Positions 25,944 through 32,984 of a stretch of DNA of 64,000 nucleotides are shown piece by piece (position 1 is the stretch's first letter; each line of letters opens with the position of its first letter). Location of the stretch: contig CANQUX010000002.1 of NCBI GenBank assembly GCA_947627155.1, positions 1-64,000 on the forward strand, written 5' to 3'. The notes below the pieces were generated by a model, which was not told the DNA's origin, made no database searches, and saw nothing but the letters and a program-made list of their open reading frames with translations. The DNA is from an uncultured Alphaproteobacteria bacterium. GTDB taxonomy: Bacteria > Pseudomonadota > Alphaproteobacteria > CAAHEQ01 > UBA3637. The position numbers were made by a program, and so were the translations under genes.

Positions 25944-25977
25944 TAAAAAAACACCCCAAGGTCTAAACCTTGAGGTG
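25944..25977 (-). terminator. Strong Rho-independent terminator after the DUF4143 gene
   Basis: Minus strand: CACCTCAAGG, loop TTTAGA, CCTTGGGGTG, then seven T. It stands between the inserted ATPase gene and the tape measure gene, so late transcription must read through it or use antitermination. Confidence 0.85.
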
Positions 25978-26009
25978 CTGTAAAATTTAAACAAATTAAA
26001 TCATTTTTG

Positions 26010-27263
26010 TTAAAGCTCAAGACTATTTGGATTTAACAAAAAGTCCTTTAACCCTATTATCGTAATTCCTTTTTCATCGTGTTTGGGAATAATATCCCCA
26101 CCAACAATGATGATTTTTTTGAAAGAATCCGGAATATTTATTAAAGATTTTTCTTCTTGTTCTCTTTTCTCTATATTTGACATTTCATATGCTGATTGAA
26201 TGTAATAACGTTTGCTCCCTTGGTTAACAACAAAATCAATTTCCGCTTGTTTTTTGGTATATTGATTATCTTTTTCTCTTTCTTTTAATTCTATATTTCC
26301 GACATCTACTTGGTATCCTCTAATTATCAGTTCGTTATAAATAATGTTTTCCATCAAATGAGTAGGTTCAATCTGCCTAAAATTTAACCGAGAATTACGT
26401 AATCCGGCATCAATAAAGTAGTATTTAAAAGGCGTGTTGAGATATTTTTTACCCTTTATATCATATCGCAAAACCTTATTTACCAAAAAAGCTTCCGAAA
26501 GATACAATAAATATTGTTTTATCGTTGGTTCCGAAATAGAACTTTTTTGCACACTTTTAAAAGTATCAGACAGTTTTTTAGTATTAGTTAAACATCCGAT
26601 ATTAGAGGCAACAACATCTAGTAATTCTTCAAACTCTGTTTCATTTTGAATTTTATTGCGATCAATAACATCTCGAATGTATGTTTCCTTAAATAATCTT
26701 TTCAAATAATCTTTTTTATCAGCATCTTCCTCAAATTTAAATAACGCAGGCATTCCTCCATATGTACAATATGCATCCCAAGCTTTGTTCCAATCACCTC
26801 CTGTGACCTCATAATATTCCGCAAAGCTGAGCGGATATATGCGAATTTCATCACCACGTCCGCGAAACTCTGTTACAACATCAGTGGAAAGAAATTTTGA
26901 ATTACTTCCGGTCACATAAGTATCAAGGTTTTTGATGTGTAAAAATCCATTTAAAACACTTTCAAAATCCTCCATCATTTGGACTTCATCAAGAAGTAAA
27001 TAATACATATCATTGTCTTTAATGGCAGAAGTAACATAATTATAGCATTTATCTGGATTACGATATTCTCGGTACTTTCTATCATCCAAGGCAATTGTAA
27101 GTATGTGATCATCTGCTATTCCGGCATCCAACAAATGCTGTTTGAAAAGTTCAAACAATAAATATGATTTACCACATCTTCTAACACCACTGACAATTTT
27201 AATAAATCCGTTATGTTTGTGCTTAATTAATTTGTTTAAGTAGTAATCTCTTTTAATTTCCAT
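26010..27263 (-). CDS. AAA_14 / DUF4143 family ATPase (inserted cargo gene)
   Basis: 417 residues from ATG 27263, with GGAGTGCAAG before it (a second ATG twelve bases upstream is less well placed). Walker A SGVRRCGKSYLLFELF, Walker B YYLLLDEVQMM, sensor-like YVTGSNSKFLS; the C-terminal DUF4143 part includes AEIDFVVNQGSKRYYIQSAY, a PD-(D/E)XK-like strand. These ATPases are widespread and of unknown role; some seem tied to toxin or defence functions. It has its own promoter and terminator, sits between tail chaperone and tape measure, and is not a normal tail component: a moron. Confidence 0.85.
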   Translation of the reverse strand: MEIKRDYYLNKLIKHKHNGFIKIVSGVRRCGKSYLLFELFKQHLLDAGIADDHILTIALDDRKYREYRNPDKCYNYVTSAIKDNDMYYLLLDEVQMMEDFESVLNGFLHIKNLDTYVTGSNSKFLSTDVVTEFRGRGDEIRIYPLSFAEYYEVTGGDWNKAWDAYCTYGGMPALFKFEEDADKKDYLKRLFKETYIRDVIDRNKIQNETEFEELLDVVASNIGCLTNTKKLSDTFKSVQKSSISEPTIKQYLLYLSEAFLVNKVLRYDIKGKKYLNTPFKYYFIDAGLRNSRLNFRQIEPTHLMENIIYNELIIRGYQVDVGNIELKEREKDNQYTKKQAEIDFVVNQGSKRYYIQSAYEMSNIEKREQEEKSLINIPDSFKKIIIVGGDIIPKHDEKGITIIGLKDFLLNPNSLEL

Positions 27264-27284
27264 CTTGCACTCCATTTTATATCT

Positions 27285-27341
27285 CCGCCCATTTGGGCGG
27301 TTTTATAAAATGATACTAATTAATAAAAACACAAAAGTCAA
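27285..27341 (-). promoter_or_regulatory. Own promoter and leader hairpin of the DUF4143 gene
   Basis: Minus strand TTGACT (complement of 27336-27341), 17-base spacer, TAGTAT (27313-27318). The leader contains CCGCCC-AAAT-GGGCGG (27285-27300), which on the plus strand is followed by TTTT and could also stop antisense transcripts. Confidence 0.6.
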
Positions 27342-27350
27342 GTCTTCATT

Positions 27351-28078
27351 TTATATTTTCGGAAAATCATCTTTTGTCATATCGCTCAATCCTGCTTTTA
27401 GGCCTTGGATACCAGAAGATAAAAGCTCCGTCATTAATTCCATGTCAAAATTTAAATGTTTCGCTATTTCTAACGCTTCGCTGAGATTTGGCTCGGAAAG
27501 TTTTAATAAAACCTCCCAAGCCTGATGTCCTTCTGTGGTTTTTAAGGTTGTTTCGATGTATCGGCATCTGTAGATAGGACAGTTGATTCCTTGTTCTCCG
27601 CATCCTTGGCAGTAGTTTCGCCCGGAGCCGAAGTGCCATCTTGCTCGGGCGTATATGCGTTTTTTTCGGCCTCGAGTATTTCTTGAATGCCGCAATACTG
27701 TTGCCTGAATATTTCGGCGATACTCCAAAAGTTCGTGAAGAGCTCCTCAATTTTGACCGGTGTCAGCGGTGCTTTTTCGTCTGTGTCGGCTTCTAAAATG
27801 CCGTCCCATTCAATAATACCCGCCAGCGCAAGACCCAAAATTAACTGCTGATCGGCAAAGGCTTCACGCTTTGTGATATCCTCTAAATCCGGCAAGTTTT
27901 CATCTTTTGCACCGTTTTCGCGAACATCTTTAATGCGCTTGGCCATATCGGCCACCTTAGAATTCATATAGGCTTTTGCTTCATAAAACACAGAAGAGGT
28001 GCAGGGTTTAACTTTAACCCGGACACCCATTCCCAAATCAAGCCAATAAGGCTCATTCTTAAATTTTAACTTTAACAT
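27351..28078 (-). CDS. Tail assembly chaperone GT fusion made by -1 frameshift
   Basis: The A AAA AAC heptamer (minus strand, 27665-27659) is in the zero frame. A -1 shift moves to an open frame ending at 27351, giving 140 + 102 = 242 residues. The T-like part starts KKRIYARARWHFGSG, has four cysteines spaced as in a small zinc-binding knuckle (YCQGCGEQGINCP, YRC), and ends in a helical domain (WEVLLKLSEPNLSEALEIAK). Such G/GT frameshifts with fixed ratio are conserved in long-tailed phages. The track shows the second frame only as a separate ORF (27351-27728) with an artificial start. Confidence 0.75.
27542..28078 (-). CDS. Tail assembly chaperone, lambda G-like (zero-frame product)
   Basis: 178 residues (KLKFKNEPYWLDLGMGVRVK; ADQQLILGLALAGIIEWDGI). 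It lies between tail tube and tape measure genes, the fixed place of tail chaperones, which coat the tape measure before the tube is built. The last 38 residues after EAEKNA are low-complexity acidic. Codons 138-140 contain the slippery A AAA AAC, see the fusion entry. The start follows the inverted repeat at 28081-28163, which contains its ribosome site AAAGGAG. Confidence 0.8.
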   Translation of the reverse strand: MLKLKFKNEPYWLDLGMGVRVKVKPCTSSVFYEAKAYMNSKVADMAKRIKDVRENGAKDENLPDLEDITKREAFADQQLILGLALAGIIEWDGILEADTDEKAPLTPVKIEELFTNFWSIAEIFRQQYCGIQEILEAEKNAYTPEQDGTSAPGETTAKDAENKESTVLSTDADTSKQP

Positions 28079-28080
28079 TA

Positions 28081-28163
28081 ATTGAATCTCCTTTGAAATA
28101 TGTAAATAAAGAAATTGAAAAAGATAAAAATTAATTGTTTAGATATTTGAGAGGGGATTCAAT
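28081..28163 (-). promoter_or_regulatory. Inverted repeat A enclosing the Shine-Dalgarno of the tail chaperone gene
   Basis: Arms 28081-28106 and 28138-28163 match at 22 of 26 positions as reverse complements, loop about 31 bases. One arm overlaps the stop codon of the tail tube gene; the other contains the AAAGGAG of the chaperone gene. One of four regions with this layout. Confidence 0.65.
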
Positions 28164-29100
28164 ACCCCTCCACATCATTAATCAATTGAACGGTTACCAT
28201 TTTGCCGAGTTCGGCATTCTTAGCCCCTTGAAAATCGTAAGAGCACTCAATGCCGCCCGGGCCTGAAATGGAACGTTTCGGTTTTGGCAGATAGACTTCA
28301 TGGCAGGTAATAACCAATTTTTGTGTTTCGGAGAGCTGATAACCAAGCTCCATGTCCACTGGCACACCGGTTCTTGCCTTGTCCATTAAAGAGTTATCGC
28401 CATAACGAACTGCAATCGAACCGGATAAAGAGGCCACTCCCAAATCAATAGCTTCAACCTTACCATCGCTCCGAATTGTCTCAATTTTTTCAAGGTTATT
28501 TGAATAGGTAACCGAGGCACCGGTTACATTGGCCAATGTTTCGCCACCGGATTTGATAAAACCTTGAAATTGTGAAAAGCGCGTATAATTTTTGATTTCA
28601 GGTATTTCGGAAACAGATGTTTCAAAGGCTGTTTCGCTTTGTGCCATTAAAGAAACTGTAGCTTGCGCTTCACCGGACCTGGCAAAGTTAAAGGCGATAG
28701 AATTCGCCCGTGCGCCAAGGAATCTGATATATTCAGGCACTTCGGCTAATCCTAATTCAAGTGAATAGCTCGGAAGCGAGGTTTTACCGCTGTCAAATGT
28801 ATGCGTATAAACACCATCCTCGTTGGTCGTTTCCGGAGCTCCGAAAACAGCTTTCAGCCAAATTCCGATGTTTCTGAGATCAACCGGTACTGACAAATCG
28901 CCTTCCACATTGATAACGTCTTGAAAAGGCGTGGTCGGATCGCGTCCGAGCCCCAAAACATTTGAAGAAATAAGACCTTGTTCGCTATCAATAGCGCTTG
29001 AGGCAAACGGTACTTGGGTATAAGTTCCCGAAGAAAGAGTACCGTAAGTGCTTTCTTCAGCGATTAATAGTTTGGCATTCCAGCCATATGCTCGTGACAT
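28159..29100 (-). CDS. Major tail tube protein
   Basis: 313 residues from ATG 29100 (MSRAYGWNAKLLIAEESTYG), with GGAGGC before it; the longer track start at 29112 would place the ribosome site inside the gene. Matches siphovirus tail tube proteins (GLISSNVLGLGRDPTTPF, VEGDLSVPVDLRNIGIWLKA, ATVSLMAQSE). Its copies stack as hexamer rings around the tape measure. A C-terminal immunoglobulin-like part, as in lambda V, is possible but not clear. Confidence 0.85.
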   Translation of the reverse strand: MSRAYGWNAKLLIAEESTYGTLSSGTYTQVPFASSAIDSEQGLISSNVLGLGRDPTTPFQDVINVEGDLSVPVDLRNIGIWLKAVFGAPETTNEDGVYTHTFDSGKTSLPSYSLELGLAEVPEYIRFLGARANSIAFNFARSGEAQATVSLMAQSETAFETSVSEIPEIKNYTRFSQFQGFIKSGGETLANVTGASVTYSNNLEKIETIRSDGKVEAIDLGVASLSGSIAVRYGDNSLMDKARTGVPVDMELGYQLSETQKLVITCHEVYLPKPKRSISGPGGIECSYDFQGAKNAELGKMVTVQLINDVEGY

Positions 29101-29375
29101 TTTAGCCTCCATTTCAAGGGGGATTCACAGCCCCCAACAAGTTAATAAAATTTGATTTGCGCCGTCAGATTTTTGCAGGTGTAGCAATCTACATCAATAA
29201 AATCTGACAAGCAGGGCGGATTTTAAGACTTGCCCTACGGGTCTGTTTGCGGTTATCATCTAATTTGTCGCAAGCCTTGCAAATAGTGACGCTATTGGCT
29301 GCGCCTTGCTCCTTTTATCTGATTAACCGCAAATCAGATTGGGAGCCGCGAAGCCCCCTTAAAATGGAGGCTTTT
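29101..29375 (-). promoter_or_regulatory. Inverted repeat B: 275-bp structured intergenic region before the tail tube gene
   Basis: End arms 29101-29137 and 29339-29375 agree at 29 of the inner 34 positions, and four of the five differences still allow G-U pairing in the transcribed strand. The arm at 29101 contains GGAGGC, the tail tube ribosome site. The interior holds more hairpins (GTCAGATTTT / AAAATCTGAC; GCGGTTA / TAACCGC) and only a 21-codon ORF. No protein gene is convincing. Confidence 0.7.
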
Positions 29376-29382
29376 CCCTTTG

Positions 29383-29808
29383 TTAAATTAAGTTAGAATT
29401 TGAGGTGTATTCAAGGACAATGGGAACGATCGCACCTTTTATGGGGATACCGCCTTCGACCGGTTCTTCCACAAATTCAGGTGGTCCTGCATACATATAA
29501 TCAACTTTACCACCAAGGCTCGGATTCTCTTGTAAAAGTTCGCCAATCTGGACTAAAATCTTATCAAGAGTATGATCGCGCTCAGCCGGTGTTTCCTTTT
29601 GAACGATGACCTCCAGTTCGGCCCGATGTGTGAAAATGTAGCAAGGCGGCGATAATAAAATCTCCGGCTCGCCGACATTACCATCGAGCAGAATAACCAA
29701 ACCGCTGTCAGGGATTTTTTGCGGCAGAGGATCATTGCGCTTAACGGACACATCAAGCGTTGAAAGCCTTTCAAATAAAGCGTTTAATACGATTTCTCTT
29801 TTACTCAT
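29383..29808 (-). CDS. Tail terminator / completion protein (lambda U-like)
   Basis: 141 residues (NALFERLSTLDVSVKRNDPL; YIFTHRAELEVIVQKETPAE). Family members upstream of tail tube genes cap the tail and join it to the head; some databases call relatives acyl-CoA transferase by error. Start chosen at ATG 29808 with the GGAGGACTG site lying in inverted repeat C. Confidence 0.7.
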   Translation of the reverse strand: MSKREIVLNALFERLSTLDVSVKRNDPLPQKIPDSGLVILLDGNVGEPEILLSPPCYIFTHRAELEVIVQKETPAERDHTLDKILVQIGELLQENPSLGGKVDYMYAGPPEFVEEPVEGGIPIKGAIVPIVLEYTSNSNLI

Positions 29809-29809
29809 C

Positions 29810-29971
29810 AGTCCTCCTTAAAGGTTATTGAAGTTTTAGAATTTGATATTTTTTAATTTTTAGATTTGGATTTTTGGCGAAGATGTATGAGATATACTTC
29901 AAGACAAAAATTCAAAAAATAAAGGTTAAAAAATGCTAATTATGAAATTATGATAACTTTTAAGGAGGACT
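29810..29971 (-). promoter_or_regulatory. Inverted repeat C linking the end of DUF6441 to the tail terminator ribosome site
   Basis: Arms 29810-29828 and 29953-29971 match at 18 of 19 positions. One arm is the last codons and stop of the DUF6441 gene (AGTCCTCCTTAA), the other is the AAGGAGGACT ribosome site of the next gene. About 124 AT-rich bases lie between with no ORF. Confidence 0.7.
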
Positions 29972-30538
29972 ATCTCTCCAATTTTGTAAAATCAAGCTCG
30001 GCACTTTGTTTTGCCAACGCTCGCTTTCACTTTCAAAGTTAATTAATTTCGGCATTTTGACCTGAGGCACCAAGATAAAGGCGATGACCGTCTTTTTCTT
30101 TTGGATATGGACAAGTAATGAACAGGTATTGCGGCGATACACAAACTGTAGCCGCACGCCTTTCATCTGTTCATAAAGTGCCGGTGTCATACGTTTACCG
30201 CGTGCTTTTTTCGGGATTGCATCGGTCGGAATGGCAAGCCATAAACCGTTTTTGCCTCTGATAATGCTTGCGTATTCAAAGCCCTGCATAATCTTTTCGG
30301 CATTAGAATAGACCTGACCGGCCGCGCTGATACTCGGCTTTCCTTTCGGATAGACGACACCGCGCCAAGTGTTGGCCATACGAGAACTCATACCAGCCGA
30401 GCGGACCTGTTCACGCAAAGACGTTTTAAGTCCATTTGTTGCCGCCGATATTCCTAACGTCACAGCCTTGGCACCTTCTGAATAGTGCTTTTCCATGACA
30501 TCAGACAGTTTTCCTTGTAGTGCAAGTTTTAATTGCAT
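29960..30538 (-). CDS. DUF6441 family neck/tail protein
   Basis: 192 residues from ATG 30538 (MQLKLALQGKLSDVMEKHYS), which overlaps the previous stop by ten bases. Contains TWRGVVYPKGKPSISAAGQV and GLWLAIPTDAIPKKARGKR, known from DUF6441 phage proteins that lie between head-tail joining and tail terminator genes (lambda Z place). Its C-terminal codons form one arm of inverted repeat C. Confidence 0.75.
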   Translation of the reverse strand: MQLKLALQGKLSDVMEKHYSEGAKAVTLGISAATNGLKTSLREQVRSAGMSSRMANTWRGVVYPKGKPSISAAGQVYSNAEKIMQGFEYASIIRGKNGLWLAIPTDAIPKKARGKRMTPALYEQMKGVRLQFVYRRNTCSLLVHIQKKKTVIAFILVPQVKMPKLINFESESERWQNKVPSLILQNWRDSPP

Positions 30539-30822
30539 AGCACATCGACACTCCATATCAGATTATGAATATCTTTGACCGGTTCCGTATGTACCCGATA
30601 AGTGACCGCATCTGTTTCTATCGTATCCCCGACAGCTAAATCAGGCGCATCAGAAATCCGAATCTTCATAAAATGCGTGTTGGTGTGAGCATTAACAAAA
30701 CCCACACCAACAATTTCATCCGGTTCGGTCAATAAAAAAAGGACTTCACGTCCTTGATAATTCCCGATCGTTCCGCACCGACTAAACAGGCTGTCCACCG
30801 CCTTTTTGAGAGGAAGGGTCAT
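30529..30822 (-). CDS. Head-tail joining protein, lambda FII-like
   Basis: 97 residues from ATG 30822 after AGGAGGTAAAG (MTLPLKKAVDSLFSRCGTIG). Small beta-rich protein (YQGREVLFLLTEPDEIVGVG; AVTYRVHTEPVKDIHNLIWS) at the FII place. It forms the head-tail interface by context. Overlaps the next gene by ten bases. The track start 30903 reads through the previous gene. Confidence 0.65.
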   Translation of the reverse strand: MTLPLKKAVDSLFSRCGTIGNYQGREVLFLLTEPDEIVGVGFVNAHTNTHFMKIRISDAPDLAVGDTIETDAVTYRVHTEPVKDIHNLIWSVDVLCN

Positions 30823-31015
30823 CTTTACCTCCTGTTTCATCAGGTTTCTGTGGTTGCTGTGGCTGTGTTGCCGGCTTTTGACCACCTTTAACAGGCACTG
30901 CAAAACCGCGTTCTATCAGACTTTTTGCATCTGCTTCGTTCAGGTCATACTCCTTACCGGGAGCAATTTCTCTGCCGGCAGATACAACTAATGTAATCAA
31001 GGCCTTAATACGCAT
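30782..31015 (-). CDS. Small head protein, lambda FI-like position
   Basis: 77 residues: an N-terminal fold (KALITLVVSAGREIAPGKEY, SLIERGFAVPV) followed by a Gln/Pro/Gly-rich tail (ATQPQQPQKPDETGG). The start resembles short phage domains found after major capsid genes. Disordered tail suggests a packaging or assembly adaptor like FI. Overlaps the next gene by 41 bases. Confidence 0.6.
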   Translation of the reverse strand: MRIKALITLVVSAGREIAPGKEYDLNEADAKSLIERGFAVPVKGGQKPATQPQQPQKPDETGGKDDPSSQKGGGQPV

Positions 31016-31024
31016 TTATACCTC

Positions 31025-32053
31025 CTAACCAATGGTTGCACACAATGTTGCATTCGGACGATAAGGAACGATCAAAGGCGCAGACTGCAATAACAGCCAA
31101 CGAACCGATGGATCTTCTTCAACCCACGACTTCGTAAAGTAGCGATGAGCGGTCCAGTTTGCTTTTTCATCATGAATGGCTCCATAGCAACGGGTACCTT
31201 CAAGTCCGTCTTTGGCGCCCAAAATAACTGTCTTTGACGGCAAAAGTTTTGTTTCAACGCCGGTATCATTGATATAAAGATCATTATAAACATAAATATC
31301 AAAGTCACCGATAGAACCGACAAAGCGCGCTTTTGAGTTTTCACCGCGTATAAACGGATCCACATTCAAAGTGTTGTTTGTGCCTCTGCGGTAGTCCAAG
31401 AACTTTTTGACATCATCTTTTGAACGAAAGATTTTCCAAGCATCCGGATCCATAATGACAGTTTTTGCCACAACCCCGGATTTGCTTTGAATCAAATCTG
31501 CCCAATCTTCAAGGTCGCTTATCGGATTAACTGCCGCAGTTTCCCATGTAGCAGAGCCGATCAGAGCTTTTGTCAAGGCCTCATCTCGCCCGAAATTAAC
31601 TGTTGTTGACGGATAACCATCGCCGGAAACAACAACTTGTCCGGTTCTTAAGATTTCAGCCGCCATAACTTCTTCACGACGTGTCAAGTTTTCCAACTGG
31701 TCGGTCAAAGTTGTAGCCAAGGCGCGTTCATAACGTTGAGCCGGAGATAATGCGCCGCCTATTGTTTCACCGGCAATGCGTTTATACGGAATATTCGCAT
31801 CAAAGCGACGTTTGTCTTTCACATAAGCCGGCTTGAATGATTTGGTCTGATAACCACCGCTATCAACGACTTTTCCGGGAAGCAAAGGTGAAACAAACGG
31901 AGAAATGCGCGGTTTACTGTCCGTCACATCAAAGAAAATTTCTTCTTTATCCGAAGTTTGCACATTCGGGAAGAAGGTGTCGAGCAAAAAAGATGAAGGC
32001 GTATGTAAACGCTCAACGACTTTTGCGAGCACGTTAGTAGAGAAAATATCCAT
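31025..32053 (-). CDS. Major capsid protein, lambda E-like
   Basis: 342 residues (FSTNVLAKVVERLHTPSSFL; FFPNVQTSDKEEIFFDVTDS; KVVDSGGYQTKSFKPAYVKD), the GpE family with HK97 fold. Lambda gpE is 341 residues. It follows protease/scaffold and decoration genes in lambda order. The ribosome site AAGGAGC lies in inverted repeat D. It should be the most abundant virion protein. Confidence 0.9.
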   Translation of the reverse strand: MDIFSTNVLAKVVERLHTPSSFLLDTFFPNVQTSDKEEIFFDVTDSKPRISPFVSPLLPGKVVDSGGYQTKSFKPAYVKDKRRFDANIPYKRIAGETIGGALSPAQRYERALATTLTDQLENLTRREEVMAAEILRTGQVVVSGDGYPSTTVNFGRDEALTKALIGSATWETAAVNPISDLEDWADLIQSKSGVVAKTVIMDPDAWKIFRSKDDVKKFLDYRRGTNNTLNVDPFIRGENSKARFVGSIGDFDIYVYNDLYINDTGVETKLLPSKTVILGAKDGLEGTRCYGAIHDEKANWTAHRYFTKSWVEEDPSVRWLLLQSAPLIVPYRPNATLCATIG

Positions 32054-32057
32054 ATAT

Positions 32058-32325
32058 AGCTCCTTAAATTATAATATTATTACATTTGTGCAAGAAGAAA
32101 AAATGATGTAATGAGAAGCAAATTTTTTGCAGAAATACTTATTGATATTTCAAAGAAAATTTGCAAACAGAACACATTTTTTATCTTGCCTTCGGTTTAG
32201 TTTTTATGGGTGCTCCCTTTGTCATAATATTTGCCAATATGCTCAATATTGTCTGCATATTATTCCTTGTGTTCACCTCATAAAAACGTGAACACAAATA
32301 TGATAATATTACGATTTAAGGAGCT
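32058..32325 (-). promoter_or_regulatory. Inverted repeat D: 268-bp intergenic region before the major capsid gene
   Basis: Arms 32058-32090 and 32293-32325 match at 29 of 33 positions; all differences are transitions and two of them keep G-U pairs. The left arm includes the AAGGAGC of the capsid gene; the right arm lies just after the decoration gene stop. A nested hairpin GTGTTCAC / GTGAACAC occurs at 32270-32296. Contains a 25-codon ORF. Confidence 0.7.
32181..32258 (-). CDS. Possible 25-residue basic peptide in the capsid gene leader
   Basis: ATG with AAGGAATAAT before it, 25 codons (MQTILSILANIMTKGAPIKT...) ending in KPKAR. It is basic and might bind RNA, or be chance. Below the track cutoff. 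No homologue known to me. Confidence 0.25.
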   Translation of the reverse strand: MQTILSILANIMTKGAPIKTKPKAR

Positions 32326-32333
32326 TATTCCTT

Positions 32334-32672
32334 TCAATATGCTTGATTTGTTTTAATAAAGATGCTTTTGGCCCTAAGCTTATCAATCAGGGTTGAGACA
32401 TCAACACCGGCATTCAAAGCCGCCAAATTAAATTCGCCGGTTAAATAAATAACGGCTTGTTTATCTTTTGAAGAAGCATCAACGGTTTCGGCTAAAATTG
32501 CCTCAGGCTCATCAGAGCAAATCGTATATTTATCGTCAGATTTACTCAATACTGTTCCTTTTTCATAAGAACCACCTGTAATTGTGGCCACAATGCTAAC
32601 TCTTGGAAATTCGCCCGCCAATAAATTATCGGCAATTGTGAACCCTTGGTCCGTAAATCCTTGTACTGTCAT
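32334..32672 (-). CDS. Head decoration protein, lambda D-like
   Basis: 112 residues (FTIADNLLAGEFPRVSIVAT; YLTGEFNLAALNAGVD; LRAKSIFIKTNQAY), matching the head decoration family D. Trimers clamp the expanded capsid. Lambda D is 110 residues. Three bases after the protease gene. Confidence 0.85.
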   Translation of the reverse strand: MTVQGFTDQGFTIADNLLAGEFPRVSIVATITGGSYEKGTVLSKSDDKYTICSDEPEAILAETVDASSKDKQAVIYLTGEFNLAALNAGVDVSTLIDKLRAKSIFIKTNQAY

Positions 32673-32675
32673 ATT

Positions 32676-32984
32676 TTAACCTCCAATTGTGTAAGAAGCG
32701 ATGCGATTTGCAACGACTTCAGGTGTTTCTTCCGTTTCCTCGGCAGATGGTGTAATCGCCGGATTTTTAATTTGTGCCATAGCCTGCTCAAATATATTGC
32801 TTTGTTTGGCTGTCGGTACTGTCTCTAAAATTTCTAAAATATCAGTAGCTGCTAAATCTGTTTTTGACAGCAATAATTCTGCTGTTTGTTCTTTACCTCT
32901 TGTCACACCGGCACTAAAAACTTGGCTCATGCGCTCACGCTCTTGTGCTTTAATTTCAGAAGCGTTGATTTTTTGTTCTTCCAT
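32676..32984 (-). CDS. Internal in-frame scaffold protein, lambda Nu3-like
   Basis: An ATG inside the protease gene (complement 32982-32984) has GGAGAAT seven bases upstream, a good independent ribosome site, and would make 102 residues (MEEQKINASEIKAQERERMS...) that are nearly all helical and charged. In lambda, the scaffold Nu3 is made in just this way from the 3' part of C. Hidden in the longer ORF, so the track does not show it. Confidence 0.65.
   Translation of the reverse strand: MEEQKINASEIKAQERERMSQVFSAGVTRGKEQTAELLLSKTDLAATDILEILETVPTAKQSNIFEQAMAQIKNPAITPSAEETEETPEVVANRIASYTIGG

Noticed and set aside
29101-29375. Plain MITE or insertion-sequence remnant
   Set aside because: No target duplication was seen, and three other late intergenic regions have the same arm layout with unrelated sequence; a functional RNA explanation is at least as good.
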